IMG/VR virus record: IMGVR_UViG_3300030328_000719
Coordinates: 1-42,303 of that record
DNA length: 42,303 nt
Direction: 5' to 3' (one strand)
Source: a virus
In this document: one piece after another, positions 8,698 to 15,252 of the stretch
Numbering within the stretch: position 1 is the first letter of the stretch
Layout of the letters: every line of letters begins with the position of its first letter
Position numbers and translations under genes: made by a program
Notes under the pieces: generated by a model
Database searches by the model: none
Seen by the model: only the letters and a program-made list of their open reading frames with translations
Told to the model about the DNA's origin: nothing

Positions 8698-9080
8698 TAT
8701 TTTTTACCAAAGAATTTTGTTGCACTACGAACTCCAAAACTAGCGGCTACAATTACGCCTAAAGAATATTGATACCACTCAGGCATCTTGTTAAGTTGTT
8801 CAAATCCATTTCGTACTACATCTTCCATACCGGGAATGAAGGCTAATATTAATGGTATACTAAACAAAATTACTAGCCACTCGTCTTTCCAACTTGAAGA
8901 CGAAGCACGAGCCATTTCAATGTCCCAATCAATTTCGCCAGTGGCTTTCTTTTCCATGATAGTCGCTTCAGCTTTAGCTCTTGCGACATTAGCACTTGCT
9001 TTTGCCTTTGTTTGCTCAACTTTGCCATCCATCCAACTCCCTGCAATATTTGCAATTGGACCTATTAGTGCTGTCCACAT
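8697..9080 (-). CDS. GTA_holin_3TM-like membrane protein
   Basis: 127 residues. A membrane-proximal N-terminus (ALIGPIANIAGSW) and an Ala/Lys amphipathic helix (~20-50) precede WKDEWLVILFSIPLILAFIP, a loop, and the segment MPEWYQYSLGVIVAASFGVR ending in FFGKK. This order (helix, W-K-D-E-rich turn, TM, loop, PxWYxYxLGVxVAASFG) is what I recall of the three-TM holin family found in gene transfer agents and alphaproteobacterial phages. Being next to lysozyme and a second holin-like gene supports a lysis role. Which of the two forms the lethal hole is not decidable from sequence. Confidence 0.7.
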   Translation of the reverse strand: MWTALIGPIANIAGSWMDGKVEQTKAKASANVARAKAEATIMEKKATGEIDWDIEMARASSSSWKDEWLVILFSIPLILAFIPGMEDVVRNGFEQLNKMPEWYQYSLGVIVAASFGVRSATKFFGKK

Positions 9081-9331
9081 TATCCTACTCCCCGTCTGAA
9101 CTGCGCGGTTTTCTTTGATATCGCTTTAGGCTGTCTGACGAACTGCTTACCAGCACGAGTTCCTTTTCTTTTAGCAGCGGTGGTGGCTGCATATTCCTGC
9201 GAAGAAAGCGATTTAATAGCCGCCTCTGGTAAGTAACGCTCACCCGTTTTGGCTGACGGTTTACCACTCTTAGTTCTCCACTTTTGCTTTGTCCAGTTTT
9301 TTAAACTTTGTTGTGGTGATTTTAATGTCAT
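9080..9331 (-). CDS. Small basic phage protein (KWRTKSGKPS...GERYLPE type)
   Basis: 83 residues, highly basic. It contains LKNWTKQKWRTKSGKPSA, TGERYLPEAAIKSLSS and a C-terminal KQFVRQPKAISKKTAQFR. I recall near-identical small proteins in marine podo- and myoviruses, annotated only as conserved hypothetical. The C-terminal QP+xIxKKTAxxR block resembles a DUF5872-type tail, a weak recollection. Charge and size suggest DNA binding or packaging inside the head. It is coupled by TAATG to the holin-like gene downstream. Confidence 0.65.
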   Translation of the reverse strand: MTLKSPQQSLKNWTKQKWRTKSGKPSAKTGERYLPEAAIKSLSSQEYAATTAAKRKGTRAGKQFVRQPKAISKKTAQFRRGVG

Positions 9332-9351
9332 GTTTAAGTTATACCACTATA

Positions 9352-9825
9352 TTACATAATTGTCAAGAGAAAAATTAATAAAGCTATCGCTGTGGCTGCT
9401 ATAAAGCCAACCCCTATAGCTAATTTAATATTTTCCATTATCTCTTGTTGACGTTTAATTGCTTCTCGTCTAGCTTTAGCTGCAGCTTCTTTTGCTTCTT
9501 TAATACGCTTTGCTCTTAAATCTACTATGGACTGCCACGTACCCGGACCAAAACGAAGGTCAACCAATGTGCGCATTTCCTGTACTTTTTCTTGCGCTAT
9601 ACGTGCGTCTATTACTTCTTGGGCTACTGACTCTATACCAAACTGGTCTCCTATGCTGGCTCCAGATTTTTTAGCCCTTTGTTGTTGTACTTGCTTTTCA
9701 CCCTCAAGTAGACTATCTACATGTTTTGCAATATCGCCAATATCTTTAGCGGTGTTAATTGTAGACTTAATACCATCTACGGCACTCTTCACCAGTGCAA
9801 TACCCGCAAGGGTTTCTGCAATCAT
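9352..9825 (-). CDS. Conserved phage membrane/coiled-coil protein
   Basis: 157 residues. It has an N-terminal amphipathic helix (MIAETLAGIALVKSAVDGIK), a middle domain with DQFGIESVAQEVIDARIAQE and RFGPGTWQSIVDLRAKRI, a long charged helix (~105-135), and a C-terminal TM segment (IGVGFIAATAIALLIFLLTI). I recall this architecture and the FGPGTWQ.IVDLRAKRI block in many marine cyanophage and pelagiphage genomes without assigned function. Its C-terminal anchor and long helix beside lysis genes make a spanin-like or membrane-associated role possible, as inference only. Confidence 0.65.
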   Translation of the reverse strand: MIAETLAGIALVKSAVDGIKSTINTAKDIGDIAKHVDSLLEGEKQVQQQRAKKSGASIGDQFGIESVAQEVIDARIAQEKVQEMRTLVDLRFGPGTWQSIVDLRAKRIKEAKEAAAKARREAIKRQQEIMENIKLAIGVGFIAATAIALLIFLLTIM

Positions 9826-9849
9826 CTCTGTTCCTCATTGGTTGGTTAA

Positions 9850-10065
9850 TTAGTCGCACTTATCTTTTCCTGCACAGTCTTTGGGATAACAATGCACTTG
9901 CATAGAGTAGTAGTCATTTTTGTAACTAGCTGCCCATTTATTATCTTGTAACATATATTCACATTGTTTTTCGGTCATAGGTTCTTGTAATGCGAGTTGT
10001 CCAATATAATGGTCTGTAACACCATCACTACCCCACATACTTATAACCATTATCCACTCTTTCAT
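9850..10065 (-). CDS. Small cysteine-pair protein
   Basis: 71 residues. It has a hydrophobic N-terminal strand (MKEWIMVISMW), a conserved-style Cys at the start of a helix (MTEKQCEYMLQDNKWAASY), then a beta segment with Cys (YYSMQVHCYPKDC) and a Cys-rich end. Same layout as the proteins at 4403, 11151, 14625 and 20487. Coupled by TAATG to the oxygenase gene upstream in the transcript. No function known; the Cys pattern suggests a small disulfide-stabilised or metal-binding fold. Confidence 0.55.
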   Translation of the reverse strand: MKEWIMVISMWGSDGVTDHYIGQLALQEPMTEKQCEYMLQDNKWAASYKNDYYSMQVHCYPKDCAGKDKCD

Positions 10066-11147
10066 TACGCTGCCAGTGCGGGATTACTGGCATCTACCTG
10101 CATCCATTTAGACCACTCGTTGTAATAGTGGCGCATACCTACTTCATCGTGGATTGTACTATTCTCATGCCTACCATGCAAGATGTTACGGGGTTCTGTG
10201 CCTTCTCGCATTGTAGTGCCTTGACCTGCGACACCAATCAGGTCTTCATGCAAGTTCCTGCCAAACGGTCCCCATATGGAGTTATGATGTTTGATACGAG
10301 TGGTACGTTCTTCAGGTGTGTCTTTTTTAAGACCATATCCACGGAACTCAATAAGAACTTTGTTTGGCCCAAGAGGTGTAACGCTATCGCTTCTATAAGC
10401 ACTACCCCGCAGATTAAAATTAAATCCGGGGAATAAGTCCACCATGTACCATTGATTGGGTGGGAGATTAGGGAAACTAAGCTCTCCTCTATCCTCAAAG
10501 CCATCGTACTCTTCGTAGTTGACTGTGAAGCTGCTGACATTAACATGTCCATTATCAAATGGTATGTTCTTTCTAGCAAAATATTCATCATTAAATCCTG
10601 ACACACGATTAAAGTAATGCATAAAGTCGTGGTAGAACTCACTGTTGGTATCATGCCACAATTTGTAGTTTGTATCTATTACGGCTTTGTGATAGTGGAA
10701 TACTTCCATTTCTTCTGCATCTATTGCATCTGCTATGCAATCAAATGCACCCGCTGTCCACTGGTCTACACTTTGAGTTGGGTTAGGGTCTAATGTAACC
10801 CAGACCATACCGCCGTGCTTTACCTCACAATGTAAAGGTTTTTCTACAGTAGCAAAATCATAGGTAATATTTCCAGCAGGTTTACGATGGTCAATATCGT
10901 TAGTATTATAATAAGCCTGAACATTTTCACCGTCTATATTAATTGTAATAACTCTTTTGTCTGCAATTCGTGTAGTCCTGTAGTCACCCTTGTTTCGCAT
11001 CTCACTAATGTGGCACATAGGCACCCATACTTTAGAAAATATGTTTTCTTGTTCTTGTTCATATAAACTGTAATCCGAGTATATAAGAGAGTTTATGTAC
11101 TCTACTTTAGGTTTCTTTGTCCAGTCTTTATGGTTACGTGGGGGCAT
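10065..11147 (-). CDS. Rieske-type ring-hydroxylating oxygenase alpha-subunit homologue lacking Rieske ligands
   Basis: 360 residues. The N-terminal part follows the alpha-subunit pattern (EQENIFSKVWVPMCHISEM, KGDYRTTRIADKRVITI). Where NxCxHRG is expected there is NTNDIDHRKPAG (residues 81-92): the His (H87) stays but the Cys is gone. The second CxxH is missing, with the sequence passing straight to KHGGMVWVTLDP. The catalytic domain is preserved: NYKLWHDTNSEFYHDFMH gives H173 and H177, and LHEDLIGVAGQG gives D302, the 2-His-1-carboxylate iron site. The family uses O2 and electrons from the Rieske cluster to hydroxylate substrates. From memory, HMO-2011 carries a related gene called methanesulfonate monooxygenase. 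Substrate is unknown here. It is embedded in the late unit. Confidence 0.82.
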   Translation of the reverse strand: MPPRNHKDWTKKPKVEYINSLIYSDYSLYEQEQENIFSKVWVPMCHISEMRNKGDYRTTRIADKRVITINIDGENVQAYYNTNDIDHRKPAGNITYDFATVEKPLHCEVKHGGMVWVTLDPNPTQSVDQWTAGAFDCIADAIDAEEMEVFHYHKAVIDTNYKLWHDTNSEFYHDFMHYFNRVSGFNDEYFARKNIPFDNGHVNVSSFTVNYEEYDGFEDRGELSFPNLPPNQWYMVDLFPGFNFNLRGSAYRSDSVTPLGPNKVLIEFRGYGLKKDTPEERTTRIKHHNSIWGPFGRNLHEDLIGVAGQGTTMREGTEPRNILHGRHENSTIHDEVGMRHYYNEWSKWMQVDASNPALAA

Positions 11148-11150
11148 AGG

Positions 11151-11357
11151 CTACTCTATAATTTCCAATATCTGACCATCTTTTAATTTGACTTTTAATT
11201 CTTTACACGACCACTTTTGTTCAAAGTTATTAGTCGGGCCTATATTACGTTTTATTTTACGGCGTACAGACAAACACTCAGATAAAGATACATAGGGTGT
11301 ATACTCTACCCTCTCTCCACCCATAACTAACAGCAGCACAAAAGTAGCTTCAATCAT
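11151..11357 (-). CDS. Small cysteine-pair protein
   Basis: 68 residues. Hydrophobic N-terminus (MIEATFVLLLVM), beta segment ERVEYTPYVSLSECLS with a Cys opening a basic helix, then WSCKELKVKLKDGQ at the C-terminus. It is one of five similarly built small proteins (also 4403, 9850, 14625, 20487). It lies three bases upstream of the oxygenase gene and overlaps the spanin-like gene by 8 bp. Function unknown; the N-terminus may be an export signal or buried strand. Confidence 0.55.
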   Translation of the reverse strand: MIEATFVLLLVMGGERVEYTPYVSLSECLSVRRKIKRNIGPTNNFEQKWSCKELKVKLKDGQILEIIE

Positions 11358-11748
11358 TACCGTTTCTCAACTTCTCTATGTTCTCTTCTAGGTTTGTAAT
11401 ACGCTTCTCATAAAACTCTAGCGTTAGTTTTTGTTGTTGGTCGTAGGGAGCTTTGCCACTTTCTATATCGGTTTGCAGTTTTTCTAATTCACCCGCAAGA
11501 TGCTCTATTAGCATATATTGCTCACTGTCGGCTGGCAAGCTACCCATGTCGCCACGAGGCCACTTTATACGGAACTCTGTATTCTGTGCTAAATCAGACT
11601 CCATCATGGTGATGTTAGTTTCTATCTGATTCAGTCTTTCTATAATACCAAAGTATGCCCATGTTGCCACAGATGCAGCAGCAACCATACTTATAATGTT
11701 ACGTAGGGGTAGTGCAACTTCTGTGTTCTCGTTTAGCTTTGTAGCCAT
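11350..11748 (-). CDS. Single-TM coiled-coil protein (possible inner-membrane spanin-like)
   Basis: 132 residues. One N-terminal TM segment (IISMVAAASVATWAYFGII, about 18-36), then a coiled-coil start (ERLNQIETNITMMESDL), the block TEFRIKWPRGDMGSLPADSE (~56-75), and a second coiled coil to the end. I recall the N-terminus and the KWPRG.MGSLPADSEQ block as strongly conserved in marine phages. An N-in membrane anchor with periplasmic coiled coil is the topology of Rz-like i-spanins, but no lipoprotein partner is seen. TAATG junction with the upstream gene. Confidence 0.65.
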   Translation of the reverse strand: MATKLNENTEVALPLRNIISMVAAASVATWAYFGIIERLNQIETNITMMESDLAQNTEFRIKWPRGDMGSLPADSEQYMLIEHLAGELEKLQTDIESGKAPYDQQQKLTLEFYEKRITNLEENIEKLRNGND

Positions 11749-11966
11749 TATTCAATACCTAGTACCCTAGATAGTCCAAATACTTCTAATAACATAAATG
11801 TAAAAAATAATAATAGAATACTACCTGCAATCAATTTACCACTAAAATTTGTAGAACCTATTCTGATTGCTATAAACTCATTACCTAGTATTCTTAATAT
11901 AAGTTCAAAACTATTTTCATTGATACCTACAGATATAGGTTTCTTTTGCTTTTCTTTTTCTTCCAT
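11748..11966 (-). CDS. Small membrane protein
   Basis: 72 residues. A charged N-terminus and an amphipathic segment NSFELILRILGNEFIAIRIG precede one C-terminal TM helix (LIAGSILLLFFTFMLLEVFG). Coupled on both sides by TAATG. I recall similar small membrane proteins in pelagiphage-type genomes, without function. Its position between coiled-coil and lysis genes suggests a membrane role late in infection. Confidence 0.6.
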   Translation of the reverse strand: MEEKEKQKKPISVGINENSFELILRILGNEFIAIRIGSTNFSGKLIAGSILLLFFTFMLLEVFGLSRVLGIE

Positions 11967-12190
11967 TAGTTTTTATAACCGCCACCAGCAGCTTTATACG
12001 CTTTAGCTAGCATCTGTGCCTTACGTGCAGACCACTGACCCGGATTGCCACCTTTACCACCAGCTTTAATACGATTAAACTGTTGCTTTCTCATTCCGGG
12101 TTTTGTATAGTTACCTGCTTTATTTACTGTAGAACCACCAGTTGACATCCGCACTCGTTTTTTTGCAGGTGCTTTTTTTCTTGGAGCCAT
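11966..12190 (-). CDS. Small basic protein, DUF6321-like
   Basis: 74 residues, strongly basic. The segment NYTKPGMRKQQFNRIKAGGK followed by GGNPGQWSARKAQMLAKAYK and GGGY matches a small basic domain widespread in phages, which I recall as DUF6321 (not verified). A Lys/Arg/Ala N-terminal arm precedes it. Likely a DNA- or capsid-associated protein; the exact role is unknown. TAATG junction with the next gene. Confidence 0.65.
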   Translation of the reverse strand: MAPRKKAPAKKRVRMSTGGSTVNKAGNYTKPGMRKQQFNRIKAGGKGGNPGQWSARKAQMLAKAYKAAGGGYKN

Positions 12191-12198
12191 TTTATATC

Positions 12199-12552
12199 CT
12201 ATCTATTAGGGTCGTAGTATTCTTCAACAGATATTAATGCAGATATAGTGCCTGCTGTTTCTGCTGTCAGTACAATTTTATCATTACCATTTAAATGAAT
12301 AAAATTGCCATCTACTATATTCACAAAAGCATTTTCAGCTATGGACAAATCCTGCACTATAAAGTAATATGTAGATTCTTTTGAATCGTAATACTGCACA
12401 GTTATTTTTTTTGCAGCAGCATTATTATTACTAAGACTTAGATGGCGTACTACGGCTGCATGTACATTAGGCACTGTATATAAAGTTGCAGCACCTGTAC
12501 CGGGAGCTAATCCCTTTGTAGTAAACTTGGAACCATCTATAACTCTAGGCAT
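12199..12552 (-). CDS. Small beta-rich virion-type protein
   Basis: 117 residues with little charge clustering and many beta-strand-like stretches (GAATLYTVPNVHAAVVRHLS, KKITVQYYDSKESTYYFI, FIHLNGNDKIVLTAETAG). Such proteins in marine phages are usually head decoration or tail-associated structural proteins; this is a general resemblance. No transmembrane or signal segment. Its start overlaps the stop of the preceding small ORF as TAATG. Confidence 0.6.
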   Translation of the reverse strand: MPRVIDGSKFTTKGLAPGTGAATLYTVPNVHAAVVRHLSLSNNNAAAKKITVQYYDSKESTYYFIVQDLSIAENAFVNIVDGNFIHLNGNDKIVLTAETAGTISALISVEEYYDPNR

Positions 12553-12770
12553 TAGTCATTCCAATCCAGAACTTGTCTATGTTTTTTCCAAAACCAATTA
12601 CCTATCTTGGTAAAAGGTCTACCCATATAAAGTAAACCCCAACCAAAATACTTAACCAAAGAAGGTTTTAGGTTTGTTACGCTTGTTCGTATTCTTTTTG
12701 TGAACGCCTCGCCTGCGCTTCGGACGCTTTTTATCCAGCTTGACACTGGCAAACATTCTAGCCATTTCAT
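12552..12770 (-). CDS. Small aromatic/basic protein overlapping a second frame
   Basis: 72 residues from ATG 12770. The C-terminal half (KYFGWGLLYMGRPFTKIGN and WFWKKHRQVLDWND) is Trp-rich and looks like genuine protein. Its stop is coupled to the next start by TAATG. The N-terminal half is read in the frame alternative to a 37-residue basic ORF (12652-12765). A TTG at 12659 could instead start only the C-terminal 34 residues, overlapping the stop of the basic ORF. I cannot decide which frame or start is used over 12660-12765. Confidence 0.4.
   Translation of the reverse strand: MKWLECLPVSSWIKSVRSAGEAFTKRIRTSVTNLKPSLVKYFGWGLLYMGRPFTKIGNWFWKKHRQVLDWND
12652..12765 (-). CDS. 37-residue basic ORF (MARMFASVKLDKKRPKRRRG...)
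   Basis: This short ORF starts at an ATG five bases after the ATG of the 72-residue ORF. It encodes SVKLDKKRPKRRRGVHKKNT and a Lys/Asn-rich end. I recall very similar tiny basic proteins (KKRP...VH.K...SKN) in marine phage structural clusters, so this may be the true product of the segment, with the downstream Trp-rich part translated from its own start. Evidence is composition and recollection only. Confidence 0.4.
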   Translation of the reverse strand: MARMFASVKLDKKRPKRRRGVHKKNTNKRNKPKTFFG

Positions 12771-12771
12771 A

Positions 12772-13164
12772 TTACTTCTTCTTCTTCTTTGCCATTCCAC
12801 CGCGCATCATTTTCTTCTTAGATGCCATCTTAGCCATTCCACCACCACGCATACGCTTTGGCATTACAGAACCACCGCCACGCATTTTTTTCTTTTTAGC
12901 CATTTTAGCCATACCGCCGCCGCGCATTTTCTTCTTAGCTACAGCACCACCACGCATCATTTTTTTCTTTTTAGCCATACCGCCACGACTATAGAAATAA
13001 TCTCTTATGTAATCTCTTATTACATCTACCCCGCCCGGACCAGTAGATTCTTCCTTCATAAATTTTAATTCATCAGTACCAAATCTGTCAAGTATTTTAG
13101 GCCCAAACTCTTTAAATATTTCAGCCTTAGACATATTCGCTACTGGGTCACCCTTTTCAGTCAT
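12772..13164 (-). CDS. Repeat protein with tandem KKKMRGGGMAKM units
   Basis: 130 residues. The N-terminal ~60 residues form a small domain (MSKAEIFKEFGPKILDRFG, GGVDVIRDYIRDYF). The C-terminal ~65 residues are about seven imperfect repeats of a KKKMRGGGMAKM type, extremely basic and Met/Gly-rich. Related GGM-containing tails occur in several neighbouring proteins. I recall similar repeat tails in uncultured marine phage genomes without known function. Nucleic-acid condensation or capsid binding is plausible from charge. Confidence 0.6.
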   Translation of the reverse strand: MTEKGDPVANMSKAEIFKEFGPKILDRFGTDELKFMKEESTGPGGVDVIRDYIRDYFYSRGGMAKKKKMMRGGAVAKKKMRGGGMAKMAKKKKMRGGGSVMPKRMRGGGMAKMASKKKMMRGGMAKKKKK

Positions 13165-13681
13165 TTCGTAATCTCCTTCTGTCTATTACAAGGGAATGAA
13201 ACACATCCACTGGGAAGTGTTTATAATAACCAGACTTCTCCAGACTCAATGCTGCATCATCTAGCGTAGATAGTCTTTGTACAAACACCATGCAGTACAC
13301 AAGACCCTCATCTGTTGCGTCCTCATCAACTAGGAAATCCAGACCCGCCTGTTCAGCATCATAGTCTGGATGAAATACCATGAGGTGCATATCTATGCCA
13401 GCGATTGACATGGCTTCATTTACACCATCACAATACCCATCTAGGTATTCCATATCAGGTAGGTATTGATTTGCCCACACAACTATATCGTAGTCATGCT
13501 GCTCAAATTTTTTAACTTCAGCTATCAGACCTTCTAGCCCTGTGTTGATACTAAAGGATACCTTATCATCAAGCCACGCCTGTTTTGCATAGGGACAAGG
13601 TGGCAGGCCGTTGAGTTTTGCATTTGGAACTTCAAGAAACTCATGTGACCACTTTCGTATATCACGCTCTATTTCATGCAT
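13157..13681 (-). CDS. Conserved hypothetical protein (LPPCPYAKQAW / MVFVQRLSTLDDA type)
   Basis: About 174 residues. Segments include NGLPPCPYAKQAWLDDKV, DYDIVVWANQYLPDMEYLDG, HLMVFHPDYDAEQAGLDFL and YCMVFVQRLSTLDDA. These look like a well-folded globular enzyme-like domain that I recall as conserved in marine phages and some bacteria, with no assigned activity. The CPYA Cys and the FHPD His/Asp are candidate functional residues. I start it at 13681; an upstream ATG (13717) would extend it 12 residues. It sits in a cluster of basic virion-type genes, so it stands out as non-structural. Confidence 0.6.
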   Translation of the reverse strand: MHEIERDIRKWSHEFLEVPNAKLNGLPPCPYAKQAWLDDKVSFSINTGLEGLIAEVKKFEQHDYDIVVWANQYLPDMEYLDGYCDGVNEAMSIAGIDMHLMVFHPDYDAEQAGLDFLVDEDATDEGLVYCMVFVQRLSTLDDAALSLEKSGYYKHFPVDVFHSLVIDRRRLRND

Positions 13682-13934
13682 ACGGGTTACGTTTACGTGC
13701 GTTTCTTGTACGTGCATACGACCTGTTCTGCGAAGCAGGTTTTAGTGAAAGATTTTTACGTCTGTTATCACGAGGATTACCATTACGATGAGAGACATCT
13801 AAACCTGCTACACTAGTGCCTGTTTTTTTAACTGTCCTACGTGCAGTATTGCGCGAAGCCCGGTTAGCTTTTTGAGCAGGCTTGCTGTGGTAGTTAGCAT
13901 ACTCTTTTTTATAATTTCGTCTGGAAGCAACCAT
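13674..13934 (-). CDS. Small basic HNH-like/DNA-binding protein
   Basis: 86 residues. YHSKPAQKANRASRNTARR is followed by LDVSHRNGNPRDNRRKNL and SQNRSYARTRNARKR. The 'D-x-x-H-x-N-G-N-p-x-D-N-r-x-x-N-L' block resembles the HNH His-Asn core, but no second metal His or Cys pair is obvious, so nuclease activity is uncertain. I recall this small protein as common near packaging genes in phages. TAATG junction upstream. Confidence 0.6.
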   Translation of the reverse strand: MVASRRNYKKEYANYHSKPAQKANRASRNTARRTVKKTGTSVAGLDVSHRNGNPRDNRRKNLSLKPASQNRSYARTRNARKRNPYA

Positions 13935-14323
13935 TATGACTTCGTAATTTTATTAAAAGTTTCTGGACTAGCAGTTTTAAGTGCTTTTAGTCCGGGGTTC
14001 ATTTTAACTGAACCACCCGCTGCGTACATATGGGCTTTACCATTAGCCATACCGCCATTCATCATCTTAGCTTTCTTGCTTGGGTCTTTTTTCATTTCAA
14101 CCATGCCTACAGATATACTTATTACTGGAACCTTTTTATTTTTGTTTTTCACATCACCCCCCGTGTTATATGGGTTGCCTCCAGCTTTTAATTCTTTAAT
14201 TTTACCTTTTATCATTTTACTCTCGCTAGAGGTAAGACCCGGTTCATCTAGCAGTCCCTCCAAATTTATAATCATTTCTTTTCGTAATTCCTCACGACTA
14301 GTTGTGTCTCCTCGCTTACTCAT
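13934..14323 (-). CDS. Protein with GGMA and GGSV...NPGLKALK tail motifs
   Basis: 129 residues. A helical N-terminus (SREELRKEMIINLEGLLDE, then a lysine-rich helix) is followed by a short beta segment and a tail with MMNGGMANGKAHMYAAGGSV and NPGLKALKTASPETFNKI. The tail ending 'GG-V-x-x-NPGLxALKxxSPxxxNxI' is one I recall in uncultured marine phages. Function unknown; shared GGM motif with neighbours. TAATG at both ends. Confidence 0.55.
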   Translation of the reverse strand: MSKRGDTTSREELRKEMIINLEGLLDEPGLTSSESKMIKGKIKELKAGGNPYNTGGDVKNKNKKVPVISISVGMVEMKKDPSKKAKMMNGGMANGKAHMYAAGGSVKMNPGLKALKTASPETFNKITKS

Positions 14324-14625
14324 TAGTATTTTCCCTTCCTAGACTTTGGTGATGATTTTGTACTGCCGCCTGCTCCACCCCAGAGTGTACGGCAAGCCCA
14401 GTATCGGGCTGTCAAAATGTCGCTGGCAGTATCACACTTGTGTCTAGCACGAAACGACTTACGGGCTGCAGCACTATAGTTGTGACCATAGCCTGTAGCT
14501 CCAAAATGAATTAATCTTATTGTCTCACCCTTCTTGGCAAGAACCATTTTCTTTTTACCTTCACGATTACTCTTGATAGGTTTGTTGTAGCCGGGGAATG
14601 TTATGCCACGATATTTTACAGACAT
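14323..14625 (-). CDS. Small basic capsid-type protein (SFRARHKCDTASDILTARYWA)
   Basis: 100 residues, basic. Contains YRGITFPGYNKPIKSNREGK, ETIRLIHFGATGYGHNYS, RKSFRARHKCDTASD and ARYWACRTLWGG. This FG...G...ARKSFRARH...K.DK.....YWA layout matches a small protein found in many phage structural clusters; I recall it as conserved but not functionally defined. Two Cys flank the conserved core. TAATG coupling on both sides. Confidence 0.65.
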   Translation of the reverse strand: MSVKYRGITFPGYNKPIKSNREGKKKMVLAKKGETIRLIHFGATGYGHNYSAAARKSFRARHKCDTASDILTARYWACRTLWGGAGGSTKSSPKSRKGKY

Positions 14626-14867
14626 TATGTAGACAACTCCTCTGCAGGTGGTTCAGGCATCTTAGGTGGCTCATTAAACATTAAAGTCATTGGACCACAA
14701 GAAGCTGCCCAATCTTTTATTTCACCAGAGTCTAGTCTAGGCTGATGCATACGTAAGACAGTTTCTTCTGTAGGACATTCAACTACATTTTCTGTGTAGC
14801 TTTTAACTGTACCATCTGGCATGACTATTACGGATAGGAATACGTAGAAAGTAATAGGTATCATCAC
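14625..14867 (-). CDS. Small cysteine-pair protein with Pro-rich tail
   Basis: 80 residues. Hydrophobic N-terminus (MMIPITFYVFLSVIVM), a beta segment, ENVVECPTEETVLRMH with Cys opening a helix, WAASCGPMTLMF with the second Cys, and a Pro/Glu tail (EPPKMPEPPAEELST). One of five similarly organised small proteins in the window. Overlaps the upstream gene by 4 bp. Possibly exported or membrane-attached. Confidence 0.55.
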   Translation of the reverse strand: MMIPITFYVFLSVIVMPDGTVKSYTENVVECPTEETVLRMHQPRLDSGEIKDWAASCGPMTLMFNEPPKMPEPPAEELST

Positions 14868-15082
14868 TCATCTTTCTCTTTCCACCCTTCAGCCCTCATT
14901 GCATCTTCTACATGCTTCAAAGTAAATGAACGACCATAGTGAGCTTCCACGGCACTACGCACATAGAATACATCACTATGGGGTATATGAAGTTTATCTA
15001 AAGAATTAGTACGAATAGCATTGTAAAATGCTTCAAGAACATTATCTGTATATAGTTTTACAGATTTCTTAGCCAAAGTCAA
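14864..15082 (-). CDS. First gene of the leftward late unit, hypothetical
   Basis: 72 residues, TTG start (no ATG near the beginning). Segments VKLYTDNVLEAFYNAIRTNS and SAVEAHYGRSFTLKHVEDAM suggest a small helical, possibly DNA-binding, domain; the family is not recognised. It is the promoter-proximal gene of the leftward unit, about 165 bases downstream of a consensus sigma70 promoter (15253-15281) and behind a palindromic leader. This position would suit a regulator, but sequence alone does not prove it. Confidence 0.5.
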   Translation of the reverse strand: MTLAKKSVKLYTDNVLEAFYNAIRTNSLDKLHIPHSDVFYVRSAVEAHYGRSFTLKHVEDAMRAEGWKEKDE

Positions 15083-15114
15083 GAACTTTCTTTTTTAAAA
15101 ACACGAATACTAGT

Positions 15115-15236
15115 CACTTAAAGTGTATTAACAAAGAAAATTTTATAAATACTCTTAACTATACACTTAAATGTCTATAGTTAAAGAGTCTTTTAAAGAG
15201 TTACTAAGTAAACATTTAAGTGAATCACTTTAAGTG
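15115..15236. repeat. Nested 11-bp inverted repeats (operator or leader hairpins)
   Basis: CACTTAAAGTG (15115-15125) is the reverse complement of CACTTTAAGTG (15226-15236), and each is itself almost palindromic. Between them CACTTAAATGT (15164-15174) is the reverse complement of ACATTTAAGTG (15212-15222). ACTCTTAACTATA (15151-15163) nearly mirrors TATAGTTAAAGAGT (15176-15189). The block lies right after the leftward promoter, so it could be an array of repressor operators or a structured 5' leader of the late transcript. Confidence 0.6.
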
Positions 15237-15252
15237 TGTCTAGTTATACATA

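Noticed and set aside
8504-8737. Minus-strand 77-residue ORF with CICG near its end
   Set aside because: Alternative frame across the holin-like gene; composition is not protein-like and the holin frame has membrane helices and TAATG coupling.
13872-14342. Plus-strand 156-residue hydrophobic ORF
   Set aside because: It lies antisense to two well-supported small genes joined by TAATG; hydrophobicity arises from the complement of Lys-rich codons.
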